64,000 nt of DNA from an uncultured Eubacterium sp. (GTDB taxonomy: Bacteria; Bacillota; Clostridia; Lachnospirales; Lachnospiraceae): assembly GCA_958446835.1 (NCBI GenBank), contig CAUCXT010000012.1, forward strand, positions 1 to 64,000, read 5' to 3'. The notes under the pieces are model-generated. The model did no database searches. It was not told where the DNA came from and worked only from the letters and a program-made list of their open reading frames with translations. Position 1 is the first letter of the stretch. The number at the start of each line of letters is the position of its first letter. This document shows positions 36,691 through 43,711 of the stretch, piece after piece. The position numbers and the translations under genes were made by a program.

Positions 36691-36733
36691 AGAGTGAATC
36701 AGGTTCGAATAAAAACTTGTTCACTCTTTTTTT
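36691..36733 (+). terminator. Intrinsic terminator after the DUF1858 gene
   Basis: GAGTGA (36692-36697) pairs with TCACTC (36721-36726), extended by AAAAG/CTTTT, followed by seven T. Confidence 0.75.
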
Positions 36734-36801
36734 GTGGAAATTGTGGTGAGGCATTGGATAATTTTGCGGATTGAGATTGTGGGAATGTGCGGGGCATAGA
36801 T

Positions 36802-37145
36802 GGGTATAGAAAAGGAAAACTTGTTGCCTATGCCCACAGAATCCCTCATAGCAGGCAAAAATTGCTACGTTGTGGGTATATATGAGTGAAAATCAAAATT
36901 ATACCCAAGAAATCGCAGATTGAGGTGAGCATGTGGGTATAGAATAAGAAATAATGCACTCATACCCGCAAAAACCATTATAGCGTGCGATAATTGTTGC
37001 GTTGCGGGTATATTTGAATGAAAAGCGAAAAAATACCCCGGCACACCGTTATAGCAATCTATAACCAGAGTACTGTGGGTATTTTTAATAAGCTTATTCA
37101 ATATGTGCCCATATATGCCACATATATTTCCATTACCACGAACCA
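36802..37145. repeat. Degenerate tandem repeat of about 135-140 bp, non-coding
   Basis: The 415-bp gap before mecA is filled by two and a half related units, with GTGGGTATA-like starts at about 36802, 36935 and 37077. Each carries internal inverted GGGTAT/ATACCC pairs, a CATAGC or TATAGC-GC element, and AAATTGCTACGTTG or AATTGTTGCGTTG. No convincing gene lies here. Function unknown; it could be a structured RNA or an intergenic repeat family. Confidence 0.65.
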
Positions 37146-37148
37146 GAG

Positions 37149-38126
37149 CTATAATTCCGCCAGTACCTTCACCGCATCCTTGCGGATGATAACCTCATCA
37201 TGTTCGTTGAGATACGAAACTGTTGCGTATGAGAGCTTCTCTCTTATGCCGTATTCGGACAGCGTGTTGTTCACACCGGTGAATTCATCAAGGTTCATGT
37301 CATCGCTGCGTATGAACAGGTAGTAGCGGAGGTTGACAGGATTCTTGTAGAGAATGCTGCTTCCGCTGAAACGGCTGTTCACGGCTGTAGCTGCAACAGT
37401 CACCTGATTTAAGTCCTTGAATGAGAACAGCTTCTCAAGCGGAACCACTGCACAGATATCGCTACCGTTATCAGCACCGGAAATATTGGCTGAGCCGGTG
37501 TAAGCGGAACCATCGGAGCTGTTGCCGGAGGATTTTTTGTCTGATATGCCGGATGAAGTCTTGTCACTGCCATTCTTGGATGACTTCCTGCCGGACGCAG
37601 AGCCTTCGGTCTTTTCGGAGGCGCTGCCCCCTATTATCTTAGAGCCGGAGTTGTCATCAAGCTTATCGCTAGTCTTATTGCCGTTCTTGGATTTCTTCAT
37701 AAGACTGTCCGAGAACGGAATGAAATCGGCATCCTGATTAAGTGCTTCATTTATTCTGTTAAGCAGGGACGAACCGTCATCCATGCCGTGCATATCATCG
37801 TCAGAGTCGAGCATGTCCGCATAATCTTCGTCTTCATCGGATGGTGCGAACTTAGAAAAGCGTGTGTCAAGCTCTTCAGGATCCTCAACCTTCGTGATGA
37901 CAAGAATAATACAGTCCGGTGATACAGGAATGGCTTCTATCATAAGAGGGATATCATCTGCTTCGAATCCACATTCAAAAGAGGCCTGCGCAATCATATC
38001 TTTAAAAAGGCTTTTAGCCTTTTCTGTTCCATAGGCTAATTCGCTGATTTTAAGCTCTCTTGAGTCTAAGTCAGCACGATTAAGGGTACAACGTATTGAA
38101 TTTTCACTTAGTCTTTCTATTTTCAT
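37149..38126 (-). CDS. mecA: Adaptor protein MecA
   Basis: ClpC adaptor that delivers proteins for degradation. The N-terminal domain (MKIERLSENSIRCTLNRADLDSRELKISELAYGTEKAKSLFKDMIAQASFECGFEAD) and C-terminal domain (VVPLEKLFSFKDLNQV, SSILYKNPVNLRYYLFIRSDD, LSEYGIREKLSYATVSYLNEHDEVIIRKDAV) both match. The middle is an unusually long low-complexity stretch of about 100 residues rich in Ser, Gly, Lys and Asp, making the protein 325 residues against about 220 for B. subtilis MecA. A ribosome site (GGAAGGATG) is upstream. Confidence 0.9.
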   Translation of the reverse strand: MKIERLSENSIRCTLNRADLDSRELKISELAYGTEKAKSLFKDMIAQASFECGFEADDIPLMIEAIPVSPDCIILVITKVEDPEELDTRFSKFAPSDEDEDYADMLDSDDDMHGMDDGSSLLNRINEALNQDADFIPFSDSLMKKSKNGNKTSDKLDDNSGSKIIGGSASEKTEGSASGRKSSKNGSDKTSSGISDKKSSGNSSDGSAYTGSANISGADNGSDICAVVPLEKLFSFKDLNQVTVAATAVNSRFSGSSILYKNPVNLRYYLFIRSDDMNLDEFTGVNNTLSEYGIREKLSYATVSYLNEHDEVIIRKDAVKVLAEL

Positions 38127-38306
38127 GTCAAATCACATCCTTCCTGACCTGTTTATTATACGTCATTTGTTATTATTCTGTAAAGGTTTAATACTATGAA
38201 AAAAGTATGAAATTTATATATGCTCCCAACATGAACGACAAGCTTCAGAATGTCTGTATAATGTTAAAATTAAACATGTGTTTAATAACTCTACAATCAA
38301 AGACGG

Positions 38307-38334
38307 TTGTACAAATAATTTTATTTGGTAAAAT
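38307..38334 (+). promoter_or_regulatory. Promoter of the kinase gene
   Basis: TTGTAC (38307-38312), 16-bp spacer, TAAAAT (38329-38334) with extended TG. Transcription would begin near 38341, leaving almost no leader before the kinase start. Confidence 0.6.
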
Positions 38335-38357
38335 AGATTTAGGATTTGTTGTTATCA

Positions 38358-39851
38358 ATGGAGGTGGTATTTACCGATACACATGATACTCTGTTGGATG
38401 GCAGGTACCTAATCCTTAGAAGGCTCGGGCAGGGAGCCTTTGGCGAGGTATTTCTTACAAGACACATTGGACTTGGAGTATACAGGGCTGTTAAGCGAAT
38501 CCGTAAGAGCAAGGATGTACACAACACAAGAAGGCATGAGGCAGATGCGCTTAAGAATCTGCGGCATACATCCTTACCTATAATATATGATATTGACGAG
38601 GATGATGTGTATTTCTATATTGTTGAAGAATATATAGAAGGGATTTCACTTTCGGAATATGTCAGGGATAGGACAAGGCTTGCACAGGACGAGACGTGCA
38701 GCATTATTATGAGTATATGTACTGTTCTTAGTTATATGCAGACGCAGGCAGGATTATTACATCTGGATATTAAGCCGGACAATGTTTTACTCACTGAGGA
38801 TGGAGTTAAGCTTGTTGATTTTGGAAGCAGCTGCATGGAGGATGAGATTCCCGGGTGTGTGATGGGGACAGCAGGGTATGCTGCTCCTGAACTGTATCAC
38901 GGAGGAAGTCCGGGAACAAGATGTGACGTATATTCACTTGGAATGATGATGCGTTTCATGCTTACAGGGCAGATTTCCTGTAGTTTTAAAAATTATATTT
39001 GTTCGGAGAATTTTCAATTTATAATCAATAAATGCACCAGTCAGAATGCATCAGAGCGCTTTAAGGATGCTAATGAACTGTTTCTTGCACTGGAACAATC
39101 ACAGAAGTTATTTAATGAAAAGATAACAGCAGATCCTAAGGTTATTTTGGTTTCGGGAAGCACCCGGCGTGTGGGAACAACACATTTTGCCATAATGCTG
39201 GCAGCCCAGCTTACATCTATGGGATATAAGTGTCTGTTGGAGCTTGCCTATAATGGCAATAGAAGGTTTTCTGTCCCATTATATAGTGGGATACGGAGCG
39301 TAAGCTGTCACGGAGGAATTTATAATGTTGACGGCGTGGAGGTGTTACCTGATTATAAAGGTTTTGCCGTTCCGGTAAGCGATGAGGAACGTAAAAAGTA
39401 CACTGTCATAGTAAGGGAAATCGGAAGCATGTGGGAGTGGGATGAGAATACCTTGAATGATATTAAAAAAGATACTTTTAAGTTCATTCTGGTGACGGGA
39501 CATACCGTAGAGGAGCTCATCGACTATGAGACGGCAGCAGCAGAACTCAGAAAAAAGGGAGTAGAGTTCGTAGGTGCAGTTAATTTTGCGGATGGTCGGG
39601 AATATATAGGAATCAGGAAGGAACACAACATGGGAAATGCTTTCAGGATTCCGTATTGTACGAGACCATATTCGTTTAAAAAGGGGAGAGATATAATTGA
39701 GAAGACAGGCATATTGGGATGGTCCGGCAAAAAAGGTGGTAATAGGTGTTGCAGGAACGCAAAGCAGATGTGGAGTAACGCACTTTGTCTTATGCGCCGC
39801 CAATTATCTGTCAAACGTGAGAAAAAAGCGTGTGGTAGTAAGCAGCTATGA
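38358..39851 (+). CDS. Ser/Thr protein kinase fused to a ParA-like domain with altered P-loop
   Basis: Residues about 15-260 are a eukaryote-type kinase: GQGAFGEVF glycine loop, AVKRI Lys, EEYIEG hinge, catalytic loop H135-L-D137 IKPDN (HLD instead of HRD), D154-F-G, and AAPELY. Key residues are kept, so activity is plausible. Residues about 262-450 resemble a ParA/MinD ATPase (VILVSGSTRRVGTTHFAIMLAAQL at 263-286), but the P-loop Lys is replaced (267-275, GSTRRVGTT). There is no membrane helix or PASTA domain. ATG 38358 is chosen; TTG 38346 and 38349 are in frame and no start has a proper ribosome site. The last about 50 residues overlap the next gene in another frame and look like read-through tail. 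Confidence 0.8.
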   Translation: MEVVFTDTHDTLLDGRYLILRRLGQGAFGEVFLTRHIGLGVYRAVKRIRKSKDVHNTRRHEADALKNLRHTSLPIIYDIDEDDVYFYIVEEYIEGISLSEYVRDRTRLAQDETCSIIMSICTVLSYMQTQAGLLHLDIKPDNVLLTEDGVKLVDFGSSCMEDEIPGCVMGTAGYAAPELYHGGSPGTRCDVYSLGMMMRFMLTGQISCSFKNYICSENFQFIINKCTSQNASERFKDANELFLALEQSQKLFNEKITADPKVILVSGSTRRVGTTHFAIMLAAQLTSMGYKCLLELAYNGNRRFSVPLYSGIRSVSCHGGIYNVDGVEVLPDYKGFAVPVSDEERKKYTVIVREIGSMWEWDENTLNDIKKDTFKFILVTGHTVEELIDYETAAAELRKKGVEFVGAVNFADGREYIGIRKEHNMGNAFRIPYCTRPYSFKKGRDIIEKTGILGWSGKKGGNRCCRNAKQMWSNALCLMRRQLSVKREKKACGSKQL

Positions 39852-40314
39852 TGAAAAAGCATTGGATATTATTAAGAAAAATATAATATTAACAAGACAG
39901 GCAAAGGTTATTCAAGGTGAAGAGATATACGCTGCTTTTATCTATGCAAATATTACGTTTTTGGCGGGAAGTGACGAAGCTGCCGGACTCACAGTGCAGG
40001 AACAATATGATTATCATATAATTGATTTTGGTCAGGCAGATTATATCGGGGATGTCAGGCTGCAAGGGTGTGACAGATTTTTTTTGATAGGGGATTTAAG
40101 CTTATGCAATTATAAAAATTCATTGGATGCGGTGTATCTTTTGGAAAGAAGAAATATCAGGAATATGCAGTTTATGTCTGTCTTTTATTCAAATGAGGGA
40201 TTAAGAGCATATAAGAAAGCAGTTAAAGGGCAGCCGATTCTTATCCCTGTGGATATGGAACCATTCGCCATATCGAGGGAGACCCTCATTTTTATGGAAG
40301 AAGTTTTGATATAA
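39697..40314 (+). CDS. ParA/MinD-like protein with altered P-loop
   Basis: A 205-residue soluble protein. VVIGVAGTQSRCGVTHFVLCAANYLSN at about 14-40 is a ParA-like first strand and loop, but residues 20-28 (GTQSRCGVT) lack the usual KGG and GK(T/S). YDYHIIDFGQADYIGDV resembles the Walker B/switch region. It shares this altered loop with the second half of the kinase, so they look like a duplicated pair. TTG 39697 has GGGGAG eight bases upstream and overlaps the kinase by 155 bp. Likely a non-hydrolysing or unusual nucleotide-binding partner of the kinase; biological role unknown. Confidence 0.75.
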   Translation: MRRQAYWDGPAKKVVIGVAGTQSRCGVTHFVLCAANYLSNVRKKRVVVSSYDEKALDIIKKNIILTRQAKVIQGEEIYAAFIYANITFLAGSDEAAGLTVQEQYDYHIIDFGQADYIGDVRLQGCDRFFLIGDLSLCNYKNSLDAVYLLERRNIRNMQFMSVFYSNEGLRAYKKAVKGQPILIPVDMEPFAISRETLIFMEEVLI

Positions 40315-40473
40315 GCAGGTATTCTAAATATGTAACAATTAACTTAAAAATAAGTCACAGGTATGCTTTTATACGGATAAATAATATATCACAAAGAATC
40401 TGGTAAATGGCATTAATATGGCACGAAAAATTAAGGTAGATGAAACAATGCAAATTAAGCATGGAGGCAGGTT

Positions 40474-40722
40474 ATGAAGGGCATACTTAAGGAAGCGGTT
40501 GAAATGCACAATGAGACATCCCTACAGCTTTGCAGCGAACTTGCGAACTATAAGGAACAGGGCATTAAGGTCACGGTCAGTGGATATCAGGCGAGCATAA
40601 ATAAGCGGCTTACCGATATGCTCCTTAGAGATGGACCATGCACATATATGCGTTCATACTCATTTGATGAGATGGGAAAAATTACAGGGGTTGAGTTTCA
40701 GTGTGTGAGACTCAGTGAATAA
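40474..40722 (+). CDS. Small conserved-looking protein of unknown function
   Basis: An 82-residue soluble protein (LKEAVEMHNETSLQLCSELANYKEQGIKVTVSGYQASINKRLTDMLLRDGPCTYMRSYSFDEMGKITGVEFQCVRLSE). I do not recognise it. A predicted helix is followed by a strand-rich half. A strong GGAGG before ATG 40474 and a following terminator support a real gene. It lies about 160 bp after the ParA-like gene and could belong to that transcript. Confidence 0.7.
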   Translation: MKGILKEAVEMHNETSLQLCSELANYKEQGIKVTVSGYQASINKRLTDMLLRDGPCTYMRSYSFDEMGKITGVEFQCVRLSE

Positions 40723-40753
40723 ATAACATTAGAGTTTTATAAGGTCCCTCTTG

Positions 40754-40785
40754 CCCCGGACGGCGATGCTTTCCGGGGTATTTTT
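40754..40785 (+). terminator. Intrinsic terminator after the small 82-residue gene
   Basis: CCCCGGA (40754-40760) pairs with TCCGGGG (40772-40778), followed by TATTTTT. Confidence 0.85.
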
Positions 40786-40926
40786 AAATATGGAAAACAA
40801 TCGGTATTGAAAATATGACTTCCCGAAAGTATAATTAAAAATATTAGAACGGTATTAGAATAATAATGTTAAAAACGATAGCGAGCTAATATAAGAAGTT
40901 CATAAAAATATTCAGGGAGCGGATAA

Positions 40927-42810
40927 ATGGCTAAGAATAGACGTTATATGATGGATGAAGACTTTGATGAGAAGGATAGAATAGATGACAATGATATAGA
41001 TGATTATTATATGCAGGAGGCGCCTGTAAAGAGAAGCAGAAAAAGCAGGAATAAGCGTTCGGCGGGAATTATAGCGGCAGTCATAGTTGTATGTGTTCTT
41101 GTTGCAGGTGGAATAGGGCTTGTTACATTGATAGATAAGTACACGCCGAATAAGACGAGGATTACATTTGAGGACTATTACAGACAGCATGGATACATTT
41201 CTGAAGCCGGAGCTTCAGATGCAGATAATTACGGCAAGGATTCAGTGACGGCGTTTATGCTGCTCAATGGGGAAAAGACGGAGAATACGGCATACCGTTT
41301 TGGTGATGTGTGGTATTTTAAGAAGGATTTTATAGATGATAAGCTTAATCACAGGTTTTACCATGATGCTGCCAATGATGAACTCATCTATACAACACCG
41401 ACTAAGATAGTGACGATTCCCTTTGACAGTCAGGCATATTATGTAGGGGATAAGGTTAAGAAAGAACATTATGTCATTGCAAGGCGTATCGGGGATGAGA
41501 TTTATATTGCTGCAGATTTCATAAAGGAGCGCTCAGATTTTATATATGAGGTGAGAACCGAACCATACAGAATGCTTGTTGTGACGGAGTACGGAGACAG
41601 AGAGTGTGTTCATATTGGTGATGAAGGGACGATAAGAACCGGGGCAAGCATTAAGGACGAGATACTTGCGATAGGTGATGACGGAATACACTGGGCTGTC
41701 ACAGGTGATGACGGTGACTGGACGGAGCTTACCACGGATGACGGCATAAGAGGCTATATAAGGACAAAGGAGCTTGGCGAGAGCTTCACGGTGACAACGT
41801 CTAATGATTATCAGGCTCCTATATATACCTCTGTTTCGCGTAAAGATAAGGTCAATATGGTGTGGCACGCTGTCTATGATTTGAATGATAATGGTAAGAT
41901 TTATAGTCTTCTTGACGCTACGCAGGGGGTCAATGTTGTATCGCCGACGTGGTATCAGCTGTCAGACAGCTTAGGAGGTTTTAACTCCTTTGCACAGCAG
42001 GAATATGTGGATTACATACATGAGACAGGCCGCCAGATATGGCCGCTGTGGAGTGATTTTACATCTGTAAGTGAGGAGAACGGATGGAGCGAGAATGAGC
42101 TGTTTTCCATAACGGAGAATAGAAGAGCACTTATAGCGGCGATGATGAATGAGGTACACACATACGGATATGATGGAATCAATATTGATTTTGAGAAGGT
42201 AACATCGGAAAACGGTATTCACTTCATACAGTTTTTGAGGGAGCTGTCTATAGAGTGCAGGAATGAGGGAATTGTCCTTTCAGTCGATAACTATGTTCCA
42301 ATGGCGCATTCGGCTCATTATGACCGCGCCGAGCAGGGAGCGATAGTCGATTATGTGATAGTCATGGGCTACGATGAACATTACAACGGAAGCGCAGAGG
42401 CAGGAAGCGTTGCTTCACTTGATTTTGTAAGAAACGGCATAGTAAATACTCTTTCCAGCGTTCCGGCAGAAAAGACGATAAACGCTCTTCCGTTTTACAC
42501 GAGAATGTGGGAAGAGTATGTGGACGAGAATGGACAGCAGGTACTTAATTCCAAGGCATATACGATGAAGGCTTCTTATGACAGAGTGGAGGAGCTTGGA
42601 CTTATTGCTAACTGGAGCGAGAGCATGGGGCAGTATGTCGCTGAGGGAGACGTAGAAGGTCATCATTACAGTGTATGGCTTGAGGACGCGAAATCCATCG
42701 AGGAGAAGATGAAGATTGTGAGTGAGTATGGTCTTGCCGGGGTGTCTGCATGGAGCCTTGGCGGAGAGTTCCCGGAGGTATGGGACGTGATAAACAAATA
42801 TAACAGATAA
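40927..42810 (+). CDS. Membrane-anchored GH18 glycosidase with SH3-like region
   Basis: A 627-residue protein: acidic then basic cytoplasmic N-terminus, one membrane helix (SAGIIAAVIVVCVLVAGGIGLVTLI, about 46-70), an extracellular copper-amine-oxidase/SH3-like region (about 80-310, with VRTEPYRMLVV, DDGIRGYIRTKEL), and a GH18 barrel (about 315-625). The catalytic motif is D416-G-I-N-I-D421-F-E423. It resembles the YaaH/SleL group that cuts peptidoglycan N-acetylglucosamine bonds, so a role in cell wall or spore cortex turnover is likely. The amidase downstream supports this. GGGAG precedes ATG 40927. Confidence 0.87.
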   Translation: MAKNRRYMMDEDFDEKDRIDDNDIDDYYMQEAPVKRSRKSRNKRSAGIIAAVIVVCVLVAGGIGLVTLIDKYTPNKTRITFEDYYRQHGYISEAGASDADNYGKDSVTAFMLLNGEKTENTAYRFGDVWYFKKDFIDDKLNHRFYHDAANDELIYTTPTKIVTIPFDSQAYYVGDKVKKEHYVIARRIGDEIYIAADFIKERSDFIYEVRTEPYRMLVVTEYGDRECVHIGDEGTIRTGASIKDEILAIGDDGIHWAVTGDDGDWTELTTDDGIRGYIRTKELGESFTVTTSNDYQAPIYTSVSRKDKVNMVWHAVYDLNDNGKIYSLLDATQGVNVVSPTWYQLSDSLGGFNSFAQQEYVDYIHETGRQIWPLWSDFTSVSEENGWSENELFSITENRRALIAAMMNEVHTYGYDGINIDFEKVTSENGIHFIQFLRELSIECRNEGIVLSVDNYVPMAHSAHYDRAEQGAIVDYVIVMGYDEHYNGSAEAGSVASLDFVRNGIVNTLSSVPAEKTINALPFYTRMWEEYVDENGQQVLNSKAYTMKASYDRVEELGLIANWSESMGQYVAEGDVEGHHYSVWLEDAKSIEEKMKIVSEYGLAGVSAWSLGGEFPEVWDVINKYNR

Positions 42811-42835
42811 ATTTCATATAAGGAATAATTTTTGA

Positions 42836-42881
42836 CCCCGCGCATAGAATAAAAATATGTATTCTATGCGTGGGGTTTTTT
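42836..42881 (+). terminator. Strong intrinsic terminator touching the amidase start
   Basis: A 15-bp stem (42836-42850 with 42861-42875, one G-U pair) and six T (42876-42881). The amidase GTG at 42885 lies immediately after the T-run, and the GGGG at 42872-42875, its best ribosome site, is inside the stem. Confidence 0.88.
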
Positions 42882-42884
42882 GTT

Positions 42885-43643
42885 GTGAAAAAAGACTTAC
42901 TTTCTCTTGGAATGGGGCTCGTTATGATATTTTCCCTGTGGTTTCTTATGAGGTATTTCTTATATACGGATGAGAATCTGGCTGTGGATGCGAAGGCGGC
43001 AGGGGTGGAGGTTACAGACAAGGAGCAGGAGAGTGGGCAAGGCACGCAGGATTCAGATACGAGAGAATATCTTATTGTCATCGACCCCGGACATGGAGGT
43101 GTTGACCCGGGAATGTTGGGTGTGAATAACACTGTTGAAAAAGAAATCAATCTTGCCGTTTCGTATATGCTGAAGGAGGAGCTAGAGGCAAAGGGAATGA
43201 ATGTGGTGCTTACCAGAACGACGGATGATGGATTGTATGAGGAAGGTGACAGCAACAAAAAGATTGCGGACATGAAAAAAAGATGCTCGATAATCTCAGA
43301 AAATAAGGCGGATATTGTTGTAAGCATACATCAGAACAGCTTTAGTGACAGTGCGGTATGCGGGGCACAGGTGTTTTATTATAAGCATTCCGAAAAGGGA
43401 AAGCAGCTTGCACAGTGCATACAGGACAGTATGAAAAATAATCTGGATGAGACAAATAACCGCAAGATTAAGGCAAACGACAGCTATTATATGCTGATAC
43501 ATACGCCGTGTCCGACGGTGATTGTGGAATGTGGTTTTATCACGAATTATGACGAGGCGAAGCTTCTTGTGAGCGAGGAATACCAGAAGAGGGTTTCTAA
43601 AGCGATAGCGGAGGGAGTTATGGAATTTTTAGGACAAAAATGA
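42885..43643 (+). CDS. N-acetylmuramoyl-L-alanine amidase (CwlD-like)
   Basis: Zinc amidase that cuts the bond between muramic acid and the peptide. A single N-terminal membrane helix (LLSLGMGLVMIFSLWFLMRYFLY) precedes an Amidase_3 domain. Predicted zinc ligands are H70 (DPGHGG), E85 (VEKE) and H149 (SIHQN); the catalytic Glu is E215 (VECGF). At 252 residues it is the size of CwlD, which makes muramic-lactam in spore cortex, though a vegetative role is possible. The frame is open from GTG 42870 inside the terminator stem; GTG 42885 gives a normal N-terminus (MKKDLLSLG). Confidence 0.9.
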   Translation: MKKDLLSLGMGLVMIFSLWFLMRYFLYTDENLAVDAKAAGVEVTDKEQESGQGTQDSDTREYLIVIDPGHGGVDPGMLGVNNTVEKEINLAVSYMLKEELEAKGMNVVLTRTTDDGLYEEGDSNKKIADMKKRCSIISENKADIVVSIHQNSFSDSAVCGAQVFYYKHSEKGKQLAQCIQDSMKNNLDETNNRKIKANDSYYMLIHTPCPTVIVECGFITNYDEAKLLVSEEYQKRVSKAIAEGVMEFLGQK

Positions 43644-43711
43644 GAGGAATATCAGCTAAATATAAATAGTATTCCGCATGGTAATGGGCGGAATTACGGA
43701 AAGGACGTAAC

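Noticed and set aside
39690..39860. Frameshift joining the kinase and the ParA-like gene into one protein
   Set aside because: The second gene has its own start and ribosome site, and both proteins contain their own complete ParA-like beginning, so two overlapping genes fit better; a sequencing error cannot be fully excluded.
43671..43694. Terminator between the amidase and pelD genes
   Set aside because: The hairpin has no following T-run.
43644..43711. c-di-GMP (GEMM) riboswitch before the Pel operon
   Set aside because: Only a single ATTCCGC/GCGGAAT hairpin (43671-43694) is present; the conserved GEMM core is not seen.
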